Shown piece after piece: positions 46,470 through 56,932 of a stretch of DNA of 64,000 bases. The position numbers were made by a program, and so were the translations under genes. The notes below the pieces were generated by a model. The model was given only the letters and a program-made list of their open reading frames with translations, was not told the origin of the DNA and did not search any database. The stretch comes from Brachionus manjavacas (taxonomy: Eukaryota; Rotifera; Eurotatoria; Ploima; Brachionidae): the NCBI GenBank assembly GCA_019054805.1, contig JAHQIY010000015.1:318001-382000 (forward strand), written 5' to 3'. Every line of letters starts with the position of its first letter. Within the stretch, counting starts at the first letter, position 1.

Positions 46470-48032
46470 TTAGTAAAAAATAGCGCCATTCATGAACGTA
46501 ATTTCTTTTTCGTTGTGATTAGGAGGAAAATTTCCATTTAAATTTCGGCTTGGTTTCGGATAAAAGCCAACATTTGAGCAACACAATGCATCTAAATTGG
46601 TCAATGACAAAGAGAATGAATCTTTGTTTAAAGAAGGTGCTGATGGAAAAATATTTGGCAACGAAGCATTTAACTTTCGTTTCACAATTATAAAATTTTC
46701 ATCTTCATTTATATCTATGTTCATCAAACCTTCAACTGACTTGAACAAATTACTTGAATACTTTTCCAAATATTTGTTGATTGTTCTAGATCCTATTTTA
46801 TATTTAATCTTCTTTTTTATGTAAATATGATGTTTTTTATTTAGCTTTCGGTCTTTTTTGCTTAGATCACAGTTCATTTTTAAATATTTCCAAGAATTTT
46901 TGGCATCAGACTTAAGATCCTGAACATTTTTTTTGCCTTGCTCAAACTCATAACATTCATTCTTTGTTCCACACTCAACAACCCTTTTCACTTGACTTTT
47001 CTTTCCTCTTTTCAAGCAATTTTTTACACACGATCCAACTAGAAAAAGGGTAAAAACAGTAAATGCCATTAAAGTAGTGCTCGCAAATAAGCCCCTATAG
47101 GTTAAAGAATAGGAAATTTTTTCACAATTTTTACCCGAATAGTAATACACTATAATATTATGGAACATAAGTCGGTAGTCTAAACATTTGCATGTAGCTT
47201 CAAGGGCATAGTTTAAGTGGCAAGTGCCAAAATTTTGGCAAAAATTAACCAGACATGTAAAATTTTCTTGAGTGATCAAAGTGGTAATCAAAGAATCGAC
47301 TGCTGTTGATGTATAAGTACTTAATATGGTTGTGAGAATTTTTGACTCGGATGAAAGTTCTGGAAAAGTTTCCACATTGGTAGACTTTTCTGTTTCATAA
47401 GTAGTGGTAGAAATTGAAAGCTCTGTTGACTCTAGCTTGGTAAAATGGACCAAATCTTCTTTTGTAGTTGTTTCATTCAGTTCTGATTCAAAAAGCTCAT
47501 TTGTTTTATTCGATGACTGGACCTGATAATCTTCTTCAATTGAACTTGCAGTTGATGCAGCCACGGATTGTGTGTCAAAAATCATTTCGGTGTTGCTAGA
47601 TGAAGCGTTTAAGCTGTCTGACCAAGTTGAATTGATAGAATCAAAAGTTGAATTTGAAGTAAATGGTTCTAGTGTTTGGGTAAAAAATTCTTCTGTGGTC
47701 AAAGGGCTTTGTTTGTTTTTTAAATTTTCAATCAAGTCTTTGAAAGGGGAAATCTCGATTAGCTGTTTTAAGACTTGGTCTTCTTTGGTCTGATGTTTGG
47801 GATCTAAATTTGCGAGATCAATAAATTTGTTCCAGAATAGGAACGACTCTACTGTGACATTCTGGTAAGGGTCAATTTCTGTGGTCTTTTTAAGCCGCGT
47901 AAAATAATCAAGCACTTGGCTTAGGTCAGTATCGCTGCTATTTTTGACCAATTTGAACTCAATCTTGATCAATACACATTTAACATTTGTTACACTCAAA
48001 CAAATTATCAAAAAGTAGTGAAGAATTTTCAT
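46470..48032 (-). CDS. Single-pass membrane protein with Ser/Thr stalk and EGF-like domain
   Basis: Unrecognised 520-aa type I membrane protein encoded in one exon. The signal peptide is residues 1-19 (ends VKC). Residues about 105-265 are Ser/Thr/Glu-rich with many N-x-S/T sites. An EGF-like domain follows at about 267-312: CLVNFCQNFGTCHLNY, then CKC and a closing GKNC, giving six cysteines in EGF order. One membrane helix (LFASTTLMAFTVFTLFLVGS) precedes a Lys-rich cytoplasmic tail of about 180 aa. The architecture suggests an adhesion molecule or receptor, which is inference. The ATG at 48032 directly begins the signal peptide. Confidence 0.8.
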   Translation of the reverse strand: MKILHYFLIICLSVTNVKCVLIKIEFKLVKNSSDTDLSQVLDYFTRLKKTTEIDPYQNVTVESFLFWNKFIDLANLDPKHQTKEDQVLKQLIEISPFKDLIENLKNKQSPLTTEEFFTQTLEPFTSNSTFDSINSTWSDSLNASSSNTEMIFDTQSVAASTASSIEEDYQVQSSNKTNELFESELNETTTKEDLVHFTKLESTELSISTTTYETEKSTNVETFPELSSESKILTTILSTYTSTAVDSLITTLITQENFTCLVNFCQNFGTCHLNYALEATCKCLDYRLMFHNIIVYYYSGKNCEKISYSLTYRGLFASTTLMAFTVFTLFLVGSCVKNCLKRGKKSQVKRVVECGTKNECYEFEQGKKNVQDLKSDAKNSWKYLKMNCDLSKKDRKLNKKHHIYIKKKIKYKIGSRTINKYLEKYSSNLFKSVEGLMNIDINEDENFIIVKRKLNASLPNIFPSAPSLNKDSFSLSLTNLDALCCSNVGFYPKPSRNLNGNFPPNHNEKEITFMNGAIFY

Positions 48033-48326
48033 TTTTTTTATTTTTCAAATAATTTTAACACAAGTTGTACTCATTATCAAAATGTGCAGCTAATTAGAAA
48101 CAATTTGTACTATTCACGATATCTTTTTTTGTTTAGTAGTAAAATAGATAAAAATAGAGGAAATTTTTAATTAATTAAAAAAATTTTGATAAATTTTGAA
48201 AAGAAAAAAATTCATTTTTAAATCATTTGGAAAAGCAGATGAACAAATGAAATAAATGAGGCCAGCCAGTTGATGATGACGAATTGTCATTTAAAAAGGT
48301 ATGAAATTTTTGAAAAATGAAGTTTT

Positions 48327-48545
48327 CTATCGTCTGGAGCGCTTGCGTTGTGAATTTCTAGGCGCACTTGTGGCATTTTCATCCAATTGACAAGAATCGT
48401 TCATGAGACAAAAAACAAAATTAATAATTGAATTTTTTCTTTTGTTAAAATATTTTAAAGCATTGATTAAAATTGATTTAAATGCAACGATAATTATGTT
48501 AAATAGACCTATTAACGCTAAGATTGCAATCAGCAATGGAATCAT
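48327..48545 (-). CDS. Possible small membrane protein (72 aa)
   Basis: The frame begins with a hydrophobic helix (IPLLIAILALIGLFNIIIVAF), has a middle basic part, then ends RNSQRKRSRR. It lies about 300 bp upstream of the EGF-like gene on the same strand. No family is recognised and an overlapping plus-strand frame of similar length exists, so it may be chance. Confidence 0.3.
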   Translation of the reverse strand: MIPLLIAILALIGLFNIIIVAFKSILINALKYFNKRKNSIINFVFCLMNDSCQLDENATSAPRNSQRKRSRR

Positions 48546-49896
48546 TCAACTTTGAATTATTAATCACCCAATTTCTTGTAAAAATAATCAAAATTTTGAT
48601 TGAGAAAAAAATTTCAAATTTTGTCATAGAGATTCAATTTCCTCTTTCTCTCAAATTAATTGATCGTATTTGGCAACACATTAATAAATTTGTGTGTATT
48701 GTCAGTGTTCATTGAAACGTAACTTTCTGTCAAGAACAACAGTAAGTCACTCTAGCATTAAATTCTTGTTTACCTGTACTTGGCCAGAAGTTTTATTCAA
48801 AAGTGTGTCCAATACTCTTGAATTTTCAATTAAAATACTTGAGTCACTCGAGATTTATTTGTTTTAAATGTTCGATTAGCCCTCAAGGTTAAATTATATG
48901 ATAGCAATTATATGATTTCGAGAACTAATTAACTCCCCGTGCATTTGTTTATCTGATTGACTTTTTTGTGGCTAATGTTCGTCCAGTATTGTTCACTCGG
49001 CTTTGTTTGAAAACTTCTCATCCATAAATGTCCCCAAAACAATCTTGCTTAATTTGTTTATTTCGTTTCAACAGTCAACTGATCAAATAAATTCGAATTT
49101 TTAAGCTTTTTTTTCATTTAATTGACAAAGCATGTTCGAAAATATTTATTTTATTGAAATATTAAAAAATTTAATAAAAGTTATTATTTTTAATGGATCT
49201 TAAACATAGATCCTTGTCAATCAACAATTTAGTTAAAAATCATTTTAGTCTACATTAAAAATTCTGATTTTTGAACTTAAAAATTGATTACAAATTATTT
49301 TATAAATATTTTTTTAAATTGTTCTATTAAATAAAAATAAAAGCAATTAAATATAATTTTTAAAATAATATTTTTTTTATAACTAAAAAATGATTTTGAT
49401 ATCTACAGTTGTAGAACTGGTAAAAACTGCTGTTCAAACCAACTCACTTAAGCACTAGGTTTCATAATGAACAATTGCAGTCGTTTGAAATCAACACAAT
49501 TTTAATTGATTTGGTTGATAAAGAACTAGATAATAAATTATTTTGAGTAGAGGTAAAAATTTTAATATATTTATTTATTTCATTTTGCGCCAATTCTGGC
49601 GATGTATTAAAATTAAAAATGAAAAAGCGCAAAAAGTAAAATGTAAGACAGAAAATAATGATACAAATTTGTAAATAAAAAAAATGAAATGAAGATTATT
49701 TTGTTAATTTAGTTTCAATTAAAAAAATAATTTATAATTTGTACATACTAAAGTTTTAATTTTTTTTCATAATAAACATAAAACTTTTCATTAAAAATTT
49801 TAATAACATTAGCTTTGTTTTGTTGATTTTTTCTCATAAATTTCTTGGCATTTAACCTTTTTAAATAACAAAATAACAGAATTTACTAATTTTCTG
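48546..49896. other. Intergenic sequence
   Basis: No gene supported. 48700-49080 is somewhat less AT-rich and could hold promoter elements of the minus-strand genes, but no specific site stands out. Confidence 0.4.
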
Positions 49897-49904
49897 GATT
49901 ATTT

Positions 49905-50369
49905 GGTAAATTGAAGTCTGAGATCAAGATCAAAAGATCAAAATATAAATTGAAAATTTTTTAATAATAATAGAAAAGAATTACTTGACATGTCATGTCA
50001 AGTTTATTCTCATTTTAAAAATTTTAAAATGTCTCTTTGATCGAACTTTAATAAGTTTAAATATTTTAATTGATTTTAATGAAAACTTATTTTTAAAGAC
50101 AAAAAAAAATACTGTTTTAAATTATATAATTTATTTAAGTGGAAAAATAACATTATTTAAGTTTGAATGAGTGGATATAAAAGCTATAAATTTGAATATT
50201 TGAATTAACTTAACCTTAATTATTTAAATTGTTGATTGTTTTTGTTAAATAAATTAGAGATCGATCATTTTGATGTTAATTTGATAATGAACCATTATTA
50301 GACATTTCAAGTTTTAAAATTTTAAATGATTGTTTTGATCTTAAATTTGATTTTAAACTTCAATTTGCC
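49905..50369. mobile_element. MITE, GGCAAATTGAAG family (copy 2, 465 bp)
   Basis: The left end is GGTAAATTGAAGTCTGAGATC and the right end AAACTTCAATTTGCC. The exact 8-bp target duplications are GATTATTT (49897-49904 and 50370-50377). It is closely similar along most of its length to the copy at 60023-60574, but about 87 bp shorter, including near the right end. Confidence 0.92.
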
Positions 50370-50641
50370 GATTATTTAACTTTTGTCATCATTACTGCAA
50401 AATTAACTGAATTTGAATTTTTTTTTAGTTCTTGATTTCAATTTTTTTATCATCACCTTCTTCGTATTTATTGAAATAAATAATAATATAATATTAAATT
50501 TTCAGAAAAACAAATATAATGAAAGTCTTTTTTTATCTATTTAAATTTTTGAAATTTTTTAATTATATTTTATTTAAAATGCTTAACTTTGATTAATGAT
50601 TGCTTTAATTATTTACAAAATCTAAAACTTTACAAATTCTT

Positions 50642-50705
50642 GGCACTTCCGAGTGGCTTAAGCCCTCTTTTCAGCATCTTGTCTTGAATCGGATAAATCT
50701 TTTTT
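50642..50705 (+). repeat. tRNA-like sequence, probable SINE head
   Basis: CTTCCGAGTGGCTTAAG resembles the A box of tRNA-Ser/Leu (GGCCGAGTGGTTAAGG). A weak B-box-like TCTTGAATCGG and a T run (possible Pol III stop) follow. The acceptor stem does not close well, so it is not a functional tRNA. Confidence 0.4.
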
Positions 50706-50764
50706 AAATTCAAAATTTTATTTTATTTATGATAAATTGAATAAAATTTTGAATTTAAAAAAGA
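50697..50764. repeat. Inverted repeat with ~24-bp arms
   Basis: ATCTTTTTTAAATTCAAAAT and ATTTTGAATTTAAAAAAGAT face each other around about 20 nt. It directly adjoins the tRNA-like sequence. Confidence 0.7.
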
Positions 50765-51329
50765 TATATAATAGAGTGGCTAGTGGAGTTTGATGCTAAT
50801 AATAAGGTTCTTTTGTCAATGACGTAGTCGATTAGAGAATTTTCAATTAAAATTTGAAAATAATCGAATACTAAGAGAAAATCATCCTGGTGAATGAAGT
50901 TTAAACTTTGTTTAAAGTTGGAAAATAGACCCTAAAAAGGAGCATGATATGAAGCATGTTAGAGGTATCAAAATTGTTTCAAGCAAGAAAGAGGGTAGAA
51001 CTATTTCTATAGTAGTAATAAACTGATGTTCTTATGATTTATTCAATTCTAAGACAACCATAAAAGTCAATAAATAATAATATTATTTTGTTTATTTTGT
51101 TAATAGTATTAATATTATTAATTTTCTTTTTTTAACTATCCTGCCTAGTTTAGGTCACAAAAAAATAATCTAAAATAATTTCTAAAAATTTTTAAAATTT
51201 TTTAAATGAAAAAAATTAGTTAAAAAGATTAGATGAACAATAATAATAATATTCAAATTCAGATCAAAATCATTCTTTCGTTCTATGAGGGTACTTTTTC
51301 GTTTAATTAGAAGCCCAATTCCATTTAGA

Positions 51330-51405
51330 GGTAGTGGTCTAGTGAGTAAAACAAGAGCTTTTTGTGACTGACAGTCCGAATTCGAATCCTGGTCAAGTCA
51401 AATAA
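51330..51405 (+). repeat. tRNA-derived SINE-like sequence
   Basis: GGTAGTGGTCTAGTGAGTAA is an A-box-like block, and AATTCGAATCCTGG about 45 nt later matches the B-box consensus GGTTCGAATCC closely. The spacing fits a tRNA gene internal promoter. Stems are imperfect and there is an AT-rich body downstream, as in a tRNA-derived SINE. Confidence 0.5.
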
Positions 51406-51779
51406 ATATAATGCTAAAGAAAATAAATTATGAATTTGAGTTTTAGCTTTTATTTTATTCATTTCAAAAAAAAAAAGTTAGGCAGAGCTTTGGTCTATCG
51501 GAATAGATACTTAGTCTCACGTTTCAGTCTCATAATTTAAAATTCAAAAATTTACGATGTTGCGTAATTATTTAAAATGAAATCAACAATAAAAAATCAT
51601 AATATTTTTTTTGCAGTTTTTGGGCAATTTTTTGTGTTGAATTGTTTACTGCAATGAATAAGAAGTCGATTTGAGATCAAGTAAAGGTTTTATAAACTAG
51701 TAATGAGAGTGAGATTTTGTTACCACCTGATTTGAGTTCATCGCAAAATCATTACTCTTGATGGTTGTTACCATTAATC

Positions 51780-51990
51780 TAAAAAATGGGACCTGGCATT
51801 AGAACAGCAATTATCTTCCTATGGAAACGCGTGAGGACTCGCAAGTCAAGGGGACTTGAAATAATGTCGTCGAAAGACGTAAGTAGCGAGTATAAAAAAA
51901 AAACTCTGTTATAAGCAGCAATGCTTCTACAAGCTAACCAAATATAACCTGTGATGTTCTACATTGGGCTAGACTTGTCGCAGAAAAACT
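51780..51990. other. Less AT-rich block with several small hairpins, unidentified
   Basis: The block contains GCGTGAGGACTCGC, AAGTCAAGGGGACTT and CGTCGAAAGACG (GAAA loop) in series. No frame. Possibly a structured RNA or repeat end. Confidence 0.3.
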
Positions 51991-51999
51991 ATACTGCTG

Positions 52000-53099
52000 T
52001 TACTGTTTGATTGAATTGCTTTTTTCTATTTCAATTACATAATTGATTAGAATAAAACTAATAAAAAACAAAAAATTTAATTGAAGAAATTTCTAATAAT
52101 ATTTTTCAGGATCTAAGAGGAAAATAGAAAAAAAGTAAAATTTATTTTTACTTTTTGTACCTTTCGATTTTTAGATGATGCCAAAAAAAAATTTTGAACA
52201 AAAATTTGATAAAAAATAAAGCAGTAAGGATATAAATGACAAAAACAGTCTACTGAAATTCAAACAATTTAGGGTTAGAGGCATCAAGGATCCATCTATA
52301 TTTCGGTATGGAAAAAAAAAGAGCAAACCGAAGAACAATCAAGAAATAATTGAGAAAAAACATGGAAGTCCAGTTGAGTCAACAAAAAAATTGAATTAAA
52401 TTTTTCTATAGTCTAACAACATTGTTATTATTTATTAAAATAATAGTTTGGGTTGTACTCTGGCAGTTTGGAATGGAGCTTATTCCTTCTTTTCAGTCAA
52501 ATGTTCTTTAGTTAGTACTAAAAAAAATGCAATAAAAATAAAAGATAAAAATATTTTTAGAAAAAAACATTGTTATATTTTACTTTAAAAAATAATGATA
52601 AATTCGACAAAAAATGGGCTCAATAATAGACCAATTTTTGCTAGATACTCTTATCTAATTTTTTATTTTCCCTCAATTAAAATTAATTTTTGAATAAATT
52701 TATGCATATATATATAAATTTTTTATTCTTTAGTTTTTTTGGTGCTTCTGGTGTTAAACAATGCCATTAAGTTATCTTGTAAATCTTGGACAACAAAAAA
52801 AATTAGATAACAAAACAAAACTTTAAACTCTTTTATTTTCTTTTTTAACTACTAACAATTTTTTTTATTCTTTTTCTATTAATCAAACAAGATCATTTAA
52901 AATCACTTTTTTCTTTCATAATTATGTAATTAAGCCTATTGTAAAAAATATAAAATTTTCTTTTTTTTAAAAATGGGGACTGAAAAGAAGATCGAAACGA
53001 CCGTTCGGAGCAGTCCTGGGTTAAACCCAAAAATATATTTTTTAATTTTTAATAAAAATAAAATAAAAAAATTAGATCAAAAACAGATTGAACAAATGA
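52000..53099. other. AT-rich intergenic sequence
   Basis: No gene supported; an 80-aa frame at 52973-53215 runs through a LINE tail and is not credible. Confidence 0.4.
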
Positions 53100-53114
53100 A
53101 TCTTAATTTAAATT

Positions 53115-53160
53115 TTTTTTTTCCTTATTCACTCCTTGTGGAGCATAGGGTCATAATTAA
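53115..53160 (-). mobile_element. Short RTE-type LINE tail fragment
   Basis: CCTTATTCACTCCTTG and AGCATAGGGTCAT match the block at 55666-55700, which encodes the C-terminal LCSARSE motif of RTE-like LINEs on the minus strand. Confidence 0.5.
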
Positions 53161-53756
53161 AAAAATGATATTGATATTTAAAAATGTGATTTTCAATGGA
53201 ACAACAACAAAATAAACAGACATAGAGCCAGAGAGCGGAATTCAAGCATAGTGTTCAGTAGAAACGCAATTAAAATCACACACATCGCCAATGCACTCGA
53301 GTTACACTGTTTTGAAAGCAAATTATCAGCACTAGCTTCTAATGTGTGCCAGTATACATTTCAGGTATCAGTTAAGTGATCTGATGATGCTAAAAAGTCA
53401 TTAATTTAAATTCACAAGTCCAAAAGCAGGTGAAACCAACAGTCAAATTTGTGACTTGAGCTTATTCATTGAATACACACGGACAGATGTCCGACAGTGA
53501 AAGAGAGAGAGAGGAAACAAAATTTAGCTGTTTATTGCTCGTTAATGAAACATCTATTTATCAATGACCAAGAGTTTGACCGCCGGAACTCAGCCGAAGC
53601 GTGTTTATAAATTAATTAAATATTTAATGCTAGTAGTCTAACCAATAAGTGATTATTTTTCTATAGTATTAGCAAACAGGTCGATTTTTTTGTTTTCTTT
53701 AAATTGATTCTAAACAAAAATTACTCAAATAAAAACATCGACCAAATGCTGGTCGT

Positions 53757-53792
53757 CGTCCTCTCTCTTTATTTACTCTCTCTCTCTCTAGC
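53757..53792. repeat. CT-rich microsatellite
   Basis: Runs of CTCTCTCTCT interrupted by TTATTTA. With the GA tract at 54510 it lies in the long region upstream of the bHLH gene. Confidence 0.85.
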
Positions 53793-54083
53793 CAAACTCG
53801 GACAAGCACATTTAGATTGAGTAACTAAAGAAGCAAAAAAAGAACAGAAAAGAAAATAATTTTTTTTCATACTTTTTATTTCATTTAGAATTTACTTGAC
53901 TTTTTTGTTGCTGTTGTTGAACAAAAAAAAAGTAATTGATCACGGTGGGTTCAAATAATTAGCCCGAGGTATTGACAAGTCTACTTGAACGTGTCTTGGG
54001 CTTATTTGAGCTGTGTTCATACAAAGTTTCTTATCCAACAAGAAGCACTTAATCCTGAAGATTAGTGGCAGAAGAAAGCATGT

Positions 54084-54112
54084 TGCCGAAAATTAATAAA
54101 AAGCACATTCTT
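54084..54112 (+). promoter_or_regulatory. Candidate 5' exon end with strong donor upstream of the bHLH gene
   Basis: A strong splice donor (CTT|GTAAGTGAG, GT at 54113) is preceded by a short ATG-started frame. The next good plus-strand acceptor before a gene is at 56894-56895, 38 bp before the bHLH ATG. Joined, the short frame would not be in phase with the bHLH, so it would act as a 5' UTR with an upstream ORF. Inference only. Confidence 0.3.
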
Positions 54113-54509
54113 GTAAGTGAGTAATGGAATTTTATTGGAATTAAAGTGTATTATTAGAAGAAAAGTGTGTTTTTATTTGCTTATGTGACGCTTGTTTTAA
54201 TGTTCGATTTGTAATCGATTGGACAAATAGAACTAGCTTGAAATCAGCGAGTAGCAAAATATGTCGCTATCGATTGATCTTGTTCAATACTTTCTTTTTT
54301 TTTTCTTATATTAAATGCAAACAATGGCCAAACTTGCACATATCAATTCATTTATTTGCACTGAGCAAATAGAATTTTTTATTTTTTTTTCTGAGAAAAT
54401 ATTCCGACGACTTATCATTTCTTGTTATCTCAATATTTACGAAAGGAAATTCGATTTATTTGGCAGTTTATGAGCCCTCAAGGCTCTGCAAAAAGTAGAA
54501 TCAAAAGAG

Positions 54510-54532
54510 AAGGAGAGAGAGAGAGAGAGAGC
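54510..54532. repeat. GA microsatellite
   Basis: An uninterrupted GAGAGAGAGAGAGAGAGAGA tract. GA tracts can bind GAGA-type factors, but function here is unknown. Confidence 0.9.
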
Positions 54533-55635
54533 TTGATCTGAGCGTTATGTTTGTGAATTTAAATGATTTCAATTAATTGCACCTATTCGCATTAACTGAT
54601 CTTCTTCTTTTATCTAAAAGATTAGAGCCAGTTTGCCTCGAGCAATTCAAGATTTAAATTTTCTACTTTTAAAACTTTTGATTACATAGAAGTGTTAAAA
54701 GATAAATGATAATAACTGATGTGGTCTAAAACAAACATACTCAACTTCACTTAGATGAAGGACAAGCCAAAATTAAAACACTTTTTCTTTTATTTAAAGA
54801 GCTTTTTTTGAAATGAATAAAAGTCTTACAGAAAATCTTCTTCTTCTTCTTTGAATCAATTTTTCCTCTATTAAGTCCTTGAATACTTCAGGTTAATCAA
54901 GGCGGATCATTGCAATTTGAATGAGGCCCGGACCACCAAACAAAATCTCTAATTAAAATGAAATTAATAAATGACAATAGATTAAATTTGAAAAATATTT
55001 ATTAAAAATAAGGTAGCATTATGAAAGTGATTTATCTGTTTAGCTTCATTCATTTGGCACAAATTATGACGATAACAGAGAAATTAGTAATCTCAATCCA
55101 ATCGTATTTATGGAGCCGATTGAATTCATTTATTAAAAATAAAATTTTAAAGTAAAGATGTTGTTTGCTAAATTTACAGAATTCAAAAAAGTTTAAAAAA
55201 AGAATTAAAAAAAATACAGCATTAAATTATTCTTAATAATGATCTAAACTAGATTTTTTGTATATGGTCTAAAGTTGTTTCTTCACTGTTGTAATAATAA
55301 GAGAAAAGCAGTGCTTGCGGAGATGACTTGTGAAGTAACGGTATTTGAAGTTAACAATGAGTGACACTGTAAAATTAAAAATAATAATTTATGAAATTTT
55401 TTTCTCATTTCTATTTTTATTTGTTTGCCAGTGTCAGAATAATACTAATTAAACATTTTATTGATGATCACGCCATTAAATCTGTTAGATTCTGAGACTA
55501 AATGCCACGAGTGGATTATGGGTAAATGAAGACCAAGACAAATAAATTGAATTAAATTTTATTAATTAAAATATAAAAATTTAAATTTATTTATTTTTTT
55601 AATAGACAAAAATTCAATGATGTTCAGGGTTTGGA
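54533..55635. other. Non-coding region upstream of the bHLH gene
   Basis: No gene. Moderately complex sequence that may include cis-regulatory DNA; no specific site is claimed. Confidence 0.35.
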
Positions 55636-55639
55636 CTTT

Positions 55640-55885
55640 AGGCAGTTAGGCAAAGTGATTTTTCTTCTCCTTATTCACTCCTTGCAGAGCATAGGGTCAT
55701 TACTTTTGATTTCCATTCAAGTCGATCTTCTGCATTTACCCTTACTTTTCCCATGTTACTGTTGGCCGTTCTACCTTACGTCGCCCTTGAGGCGTCCATT
55801 GAAGGGCTCTTTTAGGTGTTCATGTTTTTTTCATTCTAAGTACATGCCTAAGTAATTGCAGTCTTTTATTCTTAGTACACTGGCA
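55640..55885 (-). mobile_element. RTE-like LINE C-terminal fragment
   Basis: Minus-strand translation gives KRLQLLRHVLRMKKT, RALQWTPQGRRKVERPTVTW and, after a shift, WKSKVMTLCSARSE. This is the characteristic C-terminus of RTE-type LINE proteins (RLRWLGHVLRM ... RW-P-GKRKRGRP-TTW ... LC-TR-EE). It has stop codons and is truncated. Confidence 0.75.
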
Positions 55886-55989
55886 TAATGGCTTAGCCAT
55901 TAAGGCCAAGTAATAAATGCTATTTAATGGAATCCAAAGTTATAACAAAAAGTCAGTGGTTTATACAGTAGATGGAACGAGTGCTTTAG

Positions 55990-56222
55990 CTTCAACAGAA
56001 GTGAATACACAAGCTATTTTATTTTATTTTTATTTATTTGTTTTCTGTACCCAGCTAGAGCTCCTTCAGAATAAGTTAAAAATAAAATAAAAAAATAAAA
56101 TAAAAATAAAATTAGATAAAAAAAAGAATCAAAATAGAGTAAATAAGCTAAAAAATGAAAGTTGAAAAGACATAAATTGGAAAAGATTGTTACATGTGGC
56201 ACATGTTTAAATAGTTCAAGCT
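55990..56222 (-). mobile_element. LINE family A 3' end
   Basis: TTTGTTTTCTGTACCCAGCTAGAGCTCCTTCAG, A-rich AAATAAAAT repeats, then ACATGTGGCACATGTTTAAATAGTTCAAG match 58385-58585 almost exactly. Only the 3' untranslated region remains. Confidence 0.8.
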
Positions 56223-56932
56223 AGTTGGGATTAAAGAATAAGAGGATTAGAATTTATTTTAAATGCTTTGCTAAATGAAAGGCTTGCACAGCACAAGTGA
56301 TTACATAACACTGTTTTAGTGCTAACTGACTCTTGTTAGACCGAAGATGGTTACGTAATAGTTGGGAAGATTTCGAACATTGCAAATGTACCCGCAGTGT
56401 TTGATGTATTCGGCAATCCTAGTTAGCTGGAAGTTTGAGGGAGAATTTTTGAATTTTTTTTTAATAGTGGAGCTGACTTTTTATTTAAGAAGGATTTCGA
56501 GTGAATTCGAGGAAATAGTCGAATTCTTGGCGCACATGTAAAGCTTTACAATATCTAGGGATGCAATTAAATTTCTAATTAGACGCACGCGTCAATAGAT
56601 TTCAATTCTCTTATCGAAGCAAATTCGGCTCTATTTCAAAATTATCTAATTTCTTATTTTATCTTTTTCTCTTTTTCTTTTTCTTGCGAGGAAATTTAAT
56701 CAAAAAATCATCAGGTAGAAAAAAACAAAAAATCGACTCGAACACACCAATCAAAAAAAAGCGCCATTTCTGAGCCAATTAGTCGATTGTTCTATCTCGA
56801 GTAGGTGGGCTCGACTGTTTGATTGGTTTTTTGTTCGATTCACTGCGAAAAAAAACAAAATAAATACGAGATTTTTTTGTTATTATTTCTTCTAGATTCA
56901 TTGCTATCCACTTGAATTGAGAGCAACAAAAA
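56223..56932. other. Proximal upstream region of the bHLH gene
   Basis: Likely promoter region. A splice acceptor (TTATTTCTTCTAG) ends at 56895, followed by 37 bases of 5' UTR. Several CG-containing words make it less AT-rich than typical intergenic DNA. No TATA box is certain. Confidence 0.4.

Noticed and set aside
50642..50705. Functional tRNA-Ser gene
   Set aside because: Acceptor and T stems do not pair and the B box is poor; called tRNA-like only.
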